Source: Lachnospiraceae bacterium YSB2008 (GTDB taxonomy: Bacteria; Bacillota; Clostridia; Lachnospirales; Lachnospiraceae). From it: 64,000 bases of DNA. Both the position numbers and the translations under genes were made by a program. The notes beneath the pieces are model-generated. The model was given only the letters and a program-made list of their open reading frames with translations. It did no database searches and was not told where the DNA came from. Location of the stretch: assembly GCA_000687655.1 (NCBI GenBank), contig JHWR01000010.1, positions 1-64,000 on the forward strand. The letters are read 5' to 3'. Below, piece after piece: positions 54,418 through 62,579 of this stretch; within the stretch, counting starts at the first letter, position 1; each line of letters begins with the position of its first letter.

Positions 54418-54927
54418 ATGTCAGTTATGGAAGAATTGATAACAAAAGAAGAAAAAGTAGTAAACCTTCTCATGGAAAAGGACTACCATATAGTTTTTGC
54501 AGAATCCTGTACGGCAGGCCTCGCTGCAGCAAGGCTTGTAAATGTACCGAACGCATCAAGTGTCCTGGATGTGAGCTTCATTACGTATGCAAATGAAGCG
54601 AAGATCTCACTGCTCGGTGTTAAGCCTGAAACCATCGAAAGCTTCGGTGTAGTAAGCCGGGAGGTTGCCGGAGAGATGGCCGTAGGTGCAGCCAAAAAAA
54701 CGCCTACCCGTAAAAAACAGATAGGCGTCGGTATAAGCGGTATAGCAGGTCCCACCGGAGGAACCCCTGATAAACCTGTCGGCACAGTCTCATTTGGAAT
54801 CAGTATAGACGGTGCTGAGGCAGATACATGGATAACTCATTTCGGCAATATAGGCCGAAACGAAGTCCGTAAACAAAGCGTTGAATTCATATATGATAAA
54901 CTCATCGAAGAACTAAAGGCACTATGA
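54418..54927 (+). CDS. pncC: CinA C-terminal-type nicotinamide-nucleotide amidase
   Basis: The 169-residue protein is the stand-alone CinA C-terminal domain, an amidase that turns nicotinamide mononucleotide into nicotinate mononucleotide for NAD recycling. Motifs are 'ESCTAGLAAARLVNVPNAS', 'SFITYANEAKISLLGV', 'GISGIAGPTGGTPDKPVGTV' and 'ARNEVRKQ'-like 'GRNEVRKQSVEF'. The start is not settled: I use ATG at 54418; an ATG at 54427 and a TTG at 54391 are also open. A nicotinamidase lies 6 kb away at 60745, also feeding NAD. Its stop overlaps the GGDEF gene stop by six bases on the other strand. Confidence 0.85.
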   Translation: MSVMEELITKEEKVVNLLMEKDYHIVFAESCTAGLAAARLVNVPNASSVLDVSFITYANEAKISLLGVKPETIESFGVVSREVAGEMAVGAAKKTPTRKKQIGVGISGIAGPTGGTPDKPVGTVSFGISIDGAEADTWITHFGNIGRNEVRKQSVEFIYDKLIEELKAL

Positions 54928-56085
54928 TGCAGCTGCCTTTAGTTTTTCTTTTTCTTTGTAAAGTTCCTCGTCCGCTTGTTCTATAAGATCCTTAAGCGGC
55001 ATCTCCTTGGTACCCTTGGCAACTCCCATGCTGAGAGTCAGTTCATATGGAGCTTTTGCTTCAGCATTAAGCCTTGCAAGCTGAGCATTAATGGAATCCT
55101 TCAGCATATCTATGACTCCTCCATCGTTTGTCCATACAAGTACAACAAACTCATCACCACCGAAACGAACTATGTTGGTTCGTTTTTTGTATGCAGTGCA
55201 TCCTATTCGAAGAGCCTCCGCTATACGTATAAGGGCAGCATCACCTTCCAGGTGGCCGTAAGTATCATTTATGGATTTGAACTTATTTGCATCAAGTATC
55301 ATAAGATACAGATCCGTCGGATCATTTTCATTCTGAAGCCACTGCTCATGGAAGAAGGAAAGAGTCTTTCTGTTCGTGAGCTTGGTCAGAGGATCCATGG
55401 AAATCATTGCATCGATCCAGTTAAGATAGAGTACCAGTGTTGCCAGCGAAAGTGTTACGCATGCAAGCGGAATACTCGGGTATATGAACTGTATTATTCC
55501 GGCCACTGCCGGTGCGACAGGGAAAAGCGCCAGCATCATAAGCGTCTTTCTTCTCACAGGATTCTTCGTTTTGAAAAGGCCTATAAATGCTCGCATGCAT
55601 GTATATAATACATAACTGTATGAAATATAATACTGACAGATGAAGAGTGGACCTCTTACGTAGGCGCCTGTTCCATCAACATAGAAAAGAATTCCCGTAA
55701 ATGCATTTACAATAAGCAGGATACCCATGAGCCATACCAGGGCAGAAGAAATATAAACATTCTTCCTCTTCTGTACGAAAGGCGACTCCTGAAGGTGCTC
55801 AAAGTAAACGAACCAGAAGTAACACATGATAGTTGTCGAGAAGAAATATGCCGACTTCTCCAACATAATGATCAATCTGCTATAAGGGAAAAAGCCTCTC
55901 ATGGAAAGCACGAAAGCTGTGTCCGACAAAAAGAAGACTATCTCAGCAATGATAGCCATAACGAAGTTTCTCTGCGCGACCATCTTTGACACTCCGTTGG
56001 ATTTATGATAGACGATTCCAACCAGAATGACCGCAGCTAAATTCAGTTCCAGATACATGATCGCATATGTCGTCGACATGCTCAT
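54922..56085 (-). CDS. Membrane diguanylate cyclase (GGDEF)
   Basis: The 387-residue protein has about seven hydrophobic segments in residues 5-225, possibly a ligand-sensing membrane module, then a GGDEF domain from about 228. Signature blocks are 'DPLTKLTNRKTL', 'LDANKFKSINDTYGH' with metal Asp265, and 'RFGGDEF' (309-313), all intact, so it should make c-di-GMP from two GTP. The inhibitory RxxD site, expected five residues before GGDEF, reads KKRT, so product inhibition through that site is unlikely. GGGGGA lies upstream. It ends convergently with pncC, overlapping by six bases. Confidence 0.92.
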   Translation of the reverse strand: MSMSTTYAIMYLELNLAAVILVGIVYHKSNGVSKMVAQRNFVMAIIAEIVFFLSDTAFVLSMRGFFPYSRLIIMLEKSAYFFSTTIMCYFWFVYFEHLQESPFVQKRKNVYISSALVWLMGILLIVNAFTGILFYVDGTGAYVRGPLFICQYYISYSYVLYTCMRAFIGLFKTKNPVRRKTLMMLALFPVAPAVAGIIQFIYPSIPLACVTLSLATLVLYLNWIDAMISMDPLTKLTNRKTLSFFHEQWLQNENDPTDLYLMILDANKFKSINDTYGHLEGDAALIRIAEALRIGCTAYKKRTNIVRFGGDEFVVLVWTNDGGVIDMLKDSINAQLARLNAEAKAPYELTLSMGVAKGTKEMPLKDLIEQADEELYKEKEKLKAAAS

Positions 56086-56239
56086 GGCACTGTCCCCCTT
56101 TGAAAATGCCCTGTTCTCACATGAAAAATACAGCTGTGAAAAGTATATAACAATACGCCCTTCATGTCAAAATATGGTAGAATAATCAATATAGACAGTC
56201 AGCATACTTCTGCTCTGATTTTACGCCGGAGGTAACAGC

Positions 56240-57211
56240 ATGAATAAACACCATGAACTTCATATACATCTGGATGGTTCTCTTCCCTATGAAACCGTCC
56301 TTAAACTGATAAAAATGAATGACGGGGCAGATATCTCACATAAACTCCCGGAAGACATCCACAGTCTTCTCACAGTTTCACCTGACTGCAGGAGCCTTAA
56401 TGAATATCTGGAGAAGTTCGACTTTCCTCTGTCTCTTCTTCAGACTGCTGACGCTGTCCAGCTTGCGGTCCATGATCTGGGGCTCTGGCTTTCCGATAAG
56501 AATGTAGAATATGCCGAGATACGATTTGCGCCTCAGCTTCATACCGGAAAAGGCCTGAACCAGGAAGCGGTTGTAACTGCCGCAGTGAATGGTATAAAAC
56601 AGCTTAAGTCCGAAGGTGCCCCCATAGATCTTCGTCTCATATTCTGTCTCATGCGCGGCGACATGACAGATTCCGCGAAGTATGAAGCAAATATGGAAAC
56701 TGTACATATTGCAGAAAAATGCATGAATATATTCGGAAATGAAATGATAGCCGGCCTCGATCTGGCAGGCGCCGAAGCTCTCTTCCCGACTGAAGACTTC
56801 CGTGAATTCTTCGAGGAAGCAAAAAGGCTGAAAATTCCATTTACAATTCATGCGGGAGAAGCTGCAGGACCTGAGAGCATATGGAGCGCCATAGATATGG
56901 GCGCCATGAGGATAGGCCACGGGATAGCTGCTGCGAAGGACGAAAAGCTTATGAAATATATGGCTGAGCGTGGCATTGCTGTTGAGATGTGTCCGACCAG
57001 CAACCTTCAGACCATGGCTGTTACGGATATGAAAGAATATCCGATTCGTAAATTCATGGAATATGGGATTCCTGTCACGATTAATACAGATAACACTACT
57101 GTGTCAGGAACAGATATACAAAAAGAATTCCTCCTGCTCAGAGAGACTATCGGTCTCACCGAAGAGGAGGAAATGAAGATTCGAGCTAACTCGAGAAAAT
57201 GTCATCTATAG
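56240..57211 (+). CDS. add: Adenosine deaminase
   Basis: The 323-residue zinc enzyme deaminates adenosine to inosine in purine salvage. It has metal ligands H8 and H10 ('LHIHLDGSL'), 'FTIHAGEAAGPESIW' with the next His and the catalytic Glu, 'RIGHGIAAAKDEKLM', 'EMCPTSNLQT' and 'TINTDNTTVSGT' with the zinc Asp. The C-terminus stops soon after 'EEEMKIRANSRK', slightly shorter than in most homologues, but the active site is complete. GGAGGT precedes the ATG. It converges on cysteine synthase; a weak GGGC/GCCC hairpin lies in between. Confidence 0.93.
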   Translation: MNKHHELHIHLDGSLPYETVLKLIKMNDGADISHKLPEDIHSLLTVSPDCRSLNEYLEKFDFPLSLLQTADAVQLAVHDLGLWLSDKNVEYAEIRFAPQLHTGKGLNQEAVVTAAVNGIKQLKSEGAPIDLRLIFCLMRGDMTDSAKYEANMETVHIAEKCMNIFGNEMIAGLDLAGAEALFPTEDFREFFEEAKRLKIPFTIHAGEAAGPESIWSAIDMGAMRIGHGIAAAKDEKLMKYMAERGIAVEMCPTSNLQTMAVTDMKEYPIRKFMEYGIPVTINTDNTTVSGTDIQKEFLLLRETIGLTEEEEMKIRANSRKCHL

Positions 57212-57255
57212 TTTTGGGCGAATCCTGCCCGACAACTGAACTCTAGTCCTGTTAA

Positions 57256-58188
57256 TCAATCATGGTGGAACAACTCCGTACTGAAGTATCTCTCGCCGGT
57301 ATCAGGAAGAACAGTTACTACTCTCTTACCTTTACCGAGCTTCTTTGCCATGCGGAGGGCAACACATACATTGGTTCCGCTGGAGATTCCGCAGAGGATA
57401 CCCTCCTTAAGAGCCAGCGCCCTTGTGGTCTCGATGGCTTCTTCATCAGTAACTATCTCTATTCCGTCAATGATATCCTGATCAAGGATAGGCGGGATGA
57501 GCCCGTCACCTATACCCATCTGGAGGTGCGAACCTATGGAGCCGCCTGAAAGTATGGCTGCATGCTCAGGTTCCGCTGCCCATATAAGTGTATCTTCGTT
57601 GAATTCACGAAGAACCTTTCCTATACCGGTTATAGTTCCGCCGGTTCCTATACCAGAACAGAATCCATCTACATATCCACCGGCATCACGGATTATCTCT
57701 TTGCCTGTATTCAGAAGGTGTGCGTGGATATTCTCTTCATTTGAGAACTGATCCGGCATGAAGACTCTCGGGTCGGTCGCCTTCATTTCCTTCGCCTTCT
57801 CGATACATTTATCTATACATTCTCCTATATTGTTATCGTCATGGATGAGCATAAGCTCAGCGCCGTACTGTCTTATGAGAAGTCTTCTTTCTTCGCTGAC
57901 TGAATCCGGCATGATTATGATAACCTTATATCCCTTAACCGCGCCAACAAGAGAAAGCCCTATACCCTGATTGCCACTGGTAGGCTCAACTATAATAGAG
58001 TCCGGCTTCAGAAGCCCTTCCTTCTCCGCTGCCTCTATCATCTGAAGTGCAGTTCTGGTCTTGATGGAACCACCGATATTCATGCCCTCGTATTTCACGA
58101 GAACTTCTGCATCATCCGGTCCTGTCATATTTGAAAGTTTAATGAGCGGGGTATTTCCCACTGCTTCTAAGATGTTATTAAAAATCAT
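57256..58188 (-). CDS. cysK: Cysteine synthase (O-acetylserine sulfhydrylase family)
   Basis: The 310-residue PLP enzyme makes cysteine from O-acetylserine and sulfide. The PLP lysine is K43 in 'GGSIKTRTALQM', the family loop is 'PTSGNQGIGLS', and the phosphate-binding Gly-rich run is 'GIGTGGTITGIGKVL'. The usual 'SVKDR' is 'SIKTR' here, common in the clostridial subgroup. Its first 11 bases overlap the end of the Lgt-like gene upstream, so the two share an mRNA. No T-box leader is present because of this overlap. Confidence 0.92.
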   Translation of the reverse strand: MIFNNILEAVGNTPLIKLSNMTGPDDAEVLVKYEGMNIGGSIKTRTALQMIEAAEKEGLLKPDSIIVEPTSGNQGIGLSLVGAVKGYKVIIIMPDSVSEERRLLIRQYGAELMLIHDDNNIGECIDKCIEKAKEMKATDPRVFMPDQFSNEENIHAHLLNTGKEIIRDAGGYVDGFCSGIGTGGTITGIGKVLREFNEDTLIWAAEPEHAAILSGGSIGSHLQMGIGDGLIPPILDQDIIDGIEIVTDEEAIETTRALALKEGILCGISSGTNVCVALRMAKKLGKGKRVVTVLPDTGERYFSTELFHHD

Positions 58189-58894
58189 TCTGTTCTGCCT
58201 TTCCTGTGCCGCTGATACGGCTTATAAACTTAATTGTAAATGTACCGATAAGCGTTATCATGATTACCAGTATCTGATAGTTGGAAATCGTCTGTCCTAT
58301 ATGTGATTCGCGGAGGAATTCAATTCCGGCTTTGGAAAAGCCCGACAGCATGAGAATTATCTCCGCCATTTTCAGCTTATCATCTCTCTTTATATAAAGC
58401 ACGAATCCGGTCAATGCTATAATAAGGAAAACCACTGTCTCCAGAAGTTGCACCGGGAAGAAGCTCGTGCCTCTTGCCTCATAGGTGACTGCCATGAATC
58501 CATCGTAAGGAATACCGTTACAGCACCCTGCTATATGGCAGGCAATCTTCGAGAGTCCATACATAAGCGGTGCCGATATGATCCACGCGGCAACCGACTC
58601 CGGGACATGGTCTCTATGGATAAGCGCCGATATTGTTGCTCCGATAATAAGTCCGAGCGCACCACCCGCGCCAACGAAGCCGATCTTTCTGATATCCCCG
58701 TCATGCAGGACTATCGACATAGCAAATGAAGTCATTATTATAGTTACAAATGTAAGGATAGCCGTAAAGCCTACAGTTTCCTTTCGTGCCCCCGCCTTCG
58801 CCATAAGGCAGCTCGCCACTATGATTCCTATAAGAATTGATCCTAAAACTATCGGACCATAAAATGTATATTTTAATTCCGGAATATACATCAT
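58178..58894 (-). CDS. Lgt-like multi-pass membrane protein
   Basis: The 238-residue protein has about seven hydrophobic segments and the general Lgt layout ('GLSKIACHIAGCCNGIPYDG' then 'FPVQLLE'). Lgt adds diacylglycerol to lipoprotein cysteines. The usual 'GRxGNFxNGE' signature is replaced by 'SKIACHIAGCCNG', and the His-Gly-Gly motif is 'GFVGAGGALG'. Conserved Arg and Asn are thus missing, so I would not call it active Lgt. The start, M1 or M2 at 58894, has no clear ribosome site and lies three bases after the previous stop, so coupling is likely. It overlaps cysK by 11 bases. Confidence 0.65.
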   Translation of the reverse strand: MMYIPELKYTFYGPIVLGSILIGIIVASCLMAKAGARKETVGFTAILTFVTIIMTSFAMSIVLHDGDIRKIGFVGAGGALGLIIGATISALIHRDHVPESVAAWIISAPLMYGLSKIACHIAGCCNGIPYDGFMAVTYEARGTSFFPVQLLETVVFLIIALTGFVLYIKRDDKLKMAEIILMLSGFSKAGIEFLRESHIGQTISNYQILVIMITLIGTFTIKFISRISGTGKAEQNDF

Positions 58895-58897
58895 CCA

Positions 58898-59497
58898 CTA
58901 AAATCCTTTACAATCCTTCATGCATGAAACGCAGGCTATTACCATTACAATAAGTCCGATAATACCAAGTCCCAGTATCGCGAGATAGATGATAAGAAGT
59001 ACCTTGCTGAATTTGTTTTCCTTACATTTAACTCTTGCTATGATTATAAGTACCCATGCTGCAATATATGAACCTGATGAAAGGAGTGCTGCGATCGATG
59101 AAATCGTTGAATCTGCATTTGAGGTATCACCATTTCCGGCTGCAGATGATATTCCCATACACACTCCCGGCATAATAAACATACATACAAGAGATATTAT
59201 GCTCAATATATTTGCAGTATGATTTGCTGCAGGATCAAATGGTTTCGGGCCTTTCACCTGACCGTAAGGAGGGTACATTCCCGGTTGCTGCGGCATATTA
59301 TACTGCGGCTGCATCCCTGCCTGCGGTGGAACGTTATACTGTGGCGGAATATTGTACTGAGGTGGTACACTGTTTTGCTGTGGAATATAGTTTTGATTCG
59401 GCACATTTCCACCCGGTTGCTGCGGGATATAATTAGGATCCGGAGTGTACGGATTCTGATTCTGATCCTGGTTATAATTGTAATTGTATTCGTCCAT
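58898..59497 (-). CDS. Pro/Gln/Tyr/Asn-rich membrane protein, DUF4190-like
   Basis: The 199-residue protein has a disordered N-terminal half (1 to about 90) with repeats 'PPQYNIPPQYNVPPQ', and two membrane helices in the second half ('NILSIISLVCMFIMPGVCMG', 'IIYLAILGLGIIGLIVMVIA') of DUF4190 type, plus a polar loop between. Function is unknown. AGAGGA precedes the ATG. It is followed by the Lgt-like gene after three bases. The layout resembles the zinc-ribbon protein at 31854. Confidence 0.68.
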   Translation of the reverse strand: MDEYNYNYNQDQNQNPYTPDPNYIPQQPGGNVPNQNYIPQQNSVPPQYNIPPQYNVPPQAGMQPQYNMPQQPGMYPPYGQVKGPKPFDPAANHTANILSIISLVCMFIMPGVCMGISSAAGNGDTSNADSTISSIAALLSSGSYIAAWVLIIIARVKCKENKFSKVLLIIYLAILGLGIIGLIVMVIACVSCMKDCKGF

Positions 59498-59565
59498 CTT
59501 AGTTTGTCCTCTACTTTATTATAAGTCTTCCCTTACTATATCAAAAAATCGCTCTCTTTAAAAGC

Positions 59566-59595
59566 TTGACATGACATTTGACTGAGTCCTATAAT
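59566..59595 (+). promoter_or_regulatory. Consensus promoter of the transporter gene
   Basis: TTGACA (59566-59571), 18 bases, TATAAT (59590-59595): both hexamers perfect. The ATG at 59604 is eight bases after the -10 box, at the expected transcription start. Confidence 0.85.
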
Positions 59596-59603
59596 ACGCA
59601 CTT

Positions 59604-60719
59604 ATGAAAGAAAGAATCTTAAAACTCATCAAAAATGACACCATACTTTTTGTCTCCGGGATACTTGCAATAGTATCCTGCTTTTTCGTATTCCCGGACA
59701 AAGAATATATAGGCTATATCAACTTCCGTGTTATGGCCATACTCTTCTCGCTTATGCTCGTTGTAGGTGCACTCATCAGGATCGGTACATTTGACTATCT
59801 GACAGAAAAGCTTCTGGGGAAAATACGTTCAGAGAAATACGTATCCCTGCTCCTGGTCGTACTTTCCTTCTTCATGAGTATGCTTCTCACGAATGATGTA
59901 ACCCTCGTGACGCTCGTTCCATTTGCCGTAAATGTATTGAAGGCCTACAGGGACAGACGCCGTACCATGTTCACTCTGATACTCATGACAGTTGCCGCCA
60001 ATCTCGGCAGCATGCTGACCCCTATAGGAAACCCGCAGAATCTGTATCTTTATACTAAATATCATATCAAGCTCGGCAGCTTCATAATGCTGATGCTTCC
60101 GTACAGCGCAGTTTCTCTTCTGCTCCTTATAATAAGCGTCTTCATTCTGAATAAAACCGACAAGACTCTTGATACAGCAGTTACAAAGAAAGTGCCGGCG
60201 CCGAAGCCCGTACAACTCGGAATCTATTCCGTGCTTTTCATAATCTGTCTCCTCACAGTATCGGGCGTTCTGAATTTCCTTATAATGCTCGGGATCATTG
60301 TAATTGCCGTACTTATCATCGACAGAGGCGCATTTAAGAATGTCGATTACGGACTTCTCCTCACTTTCCTTTTCTTCTTCATACTGATAGGAAATCTCGG
60401 GAGAATATCCATTGTCCACGACACACTTTCAATAATCATAGAGAAAAATGTACAGCTCACCGCAATACTTGCTTCACAGATAATAAGCAATGTTCCGGCA
60501 GCTATGCTGCTCTCTGCATTTACGGATAAAGGCGAAGCTCTTGTAGTCGGCACAAACCTCGGCGGTCTCGGCACTCTGATTGCCAGCATGGCCAGCCTTA
60601 TAACCTACAAATTCTATAATAAGATAAAGAAAGAAGGAGAACATTACCTGCTCTCCTTCACGATTATAAATATAATATTCCTGATAATTCTTTTCGGACT
60701 GAGTCTGGCGATTCATTAA
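59604..60719 (+). CDS. Ion transporter of the ArsB/NhaD/SLC13-like superfamily
   Basis: The 371-residue protein has about ten membrane helices and the family block 'TPIGNPQNLYLYTKYHIKLG', with further family-like stretches 'LLTNDVTLVTLVPFAVNVL' and 'TNLGGLGTLIASMASLITYK'. ArsB, NhaD and SLC13 members carry arsenite, sodium/proton or dicarboxylates; which one cannot be decided here, and it is shorter than usual (about 420). The start at 59604 has no Shine-Dalgarno and lies at the expected transcription start, so it looks leaderless. No ATG or other close start has a ribosome site. It converges on the nicotinamidase gene. Confidence 0.85.
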   Translation: MKERILKLIKNDTILFVSGILAIVSCFFVFPDKEYIGYINFRVMAILFSLMLVVGALIRIGTFDYLTEKLLGKIRSEKYVSLLLVVLSFFMSMLLTNDVTLVTLVPFAVNVLKAYRDRRRTMFTLILMTVAANLGSMLTPIGNPQNLYLYTKYHIKLGSFIMLMLPYSAVSLLLLIISVFILNKTDKTLDTAVTKKVPAPKPVQLGIYSVLFIICLLTVSGVLNFLIMLGIIVIAVLIIDRGAFKNVDYGLLLTFLFFFILIGNLGRISIVHDTLSIIIEKNVQLTAILASQIISNVPAAMLLSAFTDKGEALVVGTNLGGLGTLIASMASLITYKFYNKIKKEGEHYLLSFTIINIIFLIILFGLSLAIH

Positions 60720-60744
60720 CCTGTCGCCGGCTCTTTCTTTTTTC

Positions 60745-61245
60745 TTAGTATACTTCAACCTGACAGCTTCTCATGGTCTCAAGAGCAGCCTCATGCTTGG
60801 CAGGAGTAACGCCTGCACAGCAGCTTGAATCAACGCTTACCTTAATCTCAGGGAAAAGTGCCTTGATGATGAGAGCATTTGAGATTACACAGATATCTGT
60901 GCAGAGTCCTATAAGCTCAACCTCTTCAAGCTGATAATCGCCCCATCCTGTATAACCAAAGCATGGCTTATTGATGATGTCAGCACCCTCGCTGTATATT
61001 CCCTCGTAGAGCTCCCAGCCCGGAGTATCTTCAACACAATGAACTACAGGAAGATGTTTACCCTCATTTGTCTCAAGATAATTCTCACCATGAGTATCTC
61101 TGGTAAAGATTATCTCGTCACCGTTTTCTCTGTATTCCTTAATCTTATTCTTTACATTTTCAAGTATTGCAACCGCCTCAGCAGTTCCCAGACTTCCATC
61201 AACAAAATCCTTCTGCATATCTACTACAATAAGTGTCTTTTTCAT
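60745..61245 (-). CDS. pncA: Isochorismatase-family hydrolase, probable nicotinamidase
   Basis: The 166-residue cysteine hydrolase turns nicotinamide into nicotinate. The catalytic triad is D9 ('VVDMQKDFVDGSLG'), K93 ('IINKPCFG') and C119 ('LCTDICVISNAL'). Metal ligands D50, H52 and H64 lie in 'FTRDTHGENYLETNEGKH'. GGGAGG precedes the ATG. With pncC at 54418 the window holds two NAD-salvage steps that each release free nicotinate forms. It follows the aldo/keto reductase gene (45 bases), so may be co-transcribed. Confidence 0.9.
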   Translation of the reverse strand: MKKTLIVVDMQKDFVDGSLGTAEAVAILENVKNKIKEYRENGDEIIFTRDTHGENYLETNEGKHLPVVHCVEDTPGWELYEGIYSEGADIINKPCFGYTGWGDYQLEEVELIGLCTDICVISNALIIKALFPEIKVSVDSSCCAGVTPAKHEAALETMRSCQVEVY

Positions 61246-61290
61246 CGCGTCCTCCCTTTTAACAGCCCCGTAAATCGAGGCATCCTATCA

Positions 61291-62322
61291 CTATAAAACT
61301 ATATTTCCGGCAAGTATCTCCTTGTAATCTTCCAGGTTCTTTCTGAGAAGATTCGGAATATCAAGTCCGTACGGGCATCTCGTTTTGCAGACTCCGCAGT
61401 CAACGCAATCCTCAATCTTGCCCATAAGTCCCTGCCACTCTTCTGACAGAAAACCTTCTGAAGGTGCCCTTCTTATAAGCTGGATCATCCTCGCGCAGTT
61501 ATTGATCTGGATTCCGACTGTACATGGTCCGCAGTATCCGCATCCACGGCAGAACTCACCTGACAGTTCTTCCTGTTCCTTTTTTATAAATGAACGGATC
61601 TCATCCGTCATAACTGCATCTTTCTCAAAGAAGCTGAGCCATTCCGTAAGCTCTGAATCTCTCTGTATTCCCCAAATAGGAAGTGCATTATACTGACTCA
61701 TGAAGGCCATGCACGCTTCACTGTTCGTGAGAAGCCCGCCACAAAGTCCCTTCATGGCTATGAAGCCCATATCAGCAGCTTCGCAGTTTTTAACGAGCTG
61801 TATCTCCCTTTCATCCGAAAGATAAGAAAATGGAAACTGCAGCGTTTCATAAAGTCCGCTCTCTACTATCTCTTCTGCCACTCCGATAAGGTGAGCAGTG
61901 ATTCCGATATGACGTATCTTGCCCTCTTCCTTAGCACGGAGCATTGCCTCGTACATGCCGGTTCCGTCACCCGGCTTATAGCACTGCTTCACGCAATGGA
62001 ACTGGTATATATCCAGATAATCTGTCTTCAGATTCTTCAGCGTAGTATCCAGATCCTCCCAGAATTTCTCAGGAGTTGTCGCCATGGTCTTTGAAGAAAT
62101 GTAAATCCTCTCACGCATACCTTCTATGGTTCCAAAGGCTTCGCCAAGCTTGATCTCGCTATCTGAATACGCCCTTGCCGTATCAAAGAAACGCATGCCA
62201 CCTTCGTATGCATTCCTGAGCAGCCTTACGGCTGTATCAACATCAACTCTCTGTATCGGCAGAGCTCCGAAAGCATTCTGCGGAACAGTGATACCGGTTC
62301 TTCCAAGTGTGACAGACTTCAT
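61291..62322 (-). CDS. Aldo/keto reductase with two 4Fe-4S motifs
   Basis: The 343-residue protein couples an NAD(P)-dependent barrel with a ferredoxin-like tail. The barrel residues are D47, Y52, K78 and H109 ('FFDTARAYSDSE', 'ISSKT', 'YQFHCVKQC'). The tail begins at about 250 with 'CRGCGYCGPCTVGI' and 'CVDCGVCKTRCPYG', giving Cys patterns for Fe-S clusters. Such fused enzymes are common in anaerobes; the substrate is not known. GCGAGGT precedes the ATG. It is followed by the nicotinamidase gene. Confidence 0.87.
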   Translation of the reverse strand: MKSVTLGRTGITVPQNAFGALPIQRVDVDTAVRLLRNAYEGGMRFFDTARAYSDSEIKLGEAFGTIEGMRERIYISSKTMATTPEKFWEDLDTTLKNLKTDYLDIYQFHCVKQCYKPGDGTGMYEAMLRAKEEGKIRHIGITAHLIGVAEEIVESGLYETLQFPFSYLSDEREIQLVKNCEAADMGFIAMKGLCGGLLTNSEACMAFMSQYNALPIWGIQRDSELTEWLSFFEKDAVMTDEIRSFIKKEQEELSGEFCRGCGYCGPCTVGIQINNCARMIQLIRRAPSEGFLSEEWQGLMGKIEDCVDCGVCKTRCPYGLDIPNLLRKNLEDYKEILAGNIVL

Positions 62323-62335
62323 AATTTACCTCGCA

Positions 62336-62569
62336 CTAATTCTTTCTTCCCATTTCTCTGATCATATTGATGGTTTCGATATCTTCCGCTGTCATTCTTA
62401 TATTTGCTACATATTCCTGACCATCGGTAGCTGTAAACTTAACATCCATAACTGTGCCTTCAGTCAGCCCCTTTGCTGCAACAGCCTTAAGGAACGCACC
62501 AAACTTAGGATGCTGCTGATTGAATGTACCTAATCTTCCTGCTATCTGCATCATGTCCATAGGATTCAT
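62336..62569 (-). CDS. Conserved-looking small protein, function unknown
   Basis: The 77-residue product reads 'MNPMDMMQIAGRLGTFNQQH' at its start, followed by a strand-rich core ('GTVMDVKFTATDGQEYVANI') and a short C-terminal helix. It has no cysteine, signal peptide or membrane segment. GAGGG lies upstream of its ATG. It starts ten bases after the next gene's stop and ends 13 bases before the reductase, so is likely a real operon member. I cannot assign a role. Confidence 0.65.
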   Translation of the reverse strand: MNPMDMMQIAGRLGTFNQQHPKFGAFLKAVAAKGLTEGTVMDVKFTATDGQEYVANIRMTAEDIETINMIREMGRKN

Positions 62570-62579
62570 AATAATACCC

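Noticed and set aside
57212-57255. Terminator between add and cysK
   Set aside because: Only a four-pair GGGC/GCCC stem with no T-tract on either strand; too weak to list.
59829-60419. Minus-strand frame of 196 codons opposite the transporter
   Set aside because: Antisense shadow of a clear multi-pass transporter; strongly Glu/Tyr-biased with no start signal.
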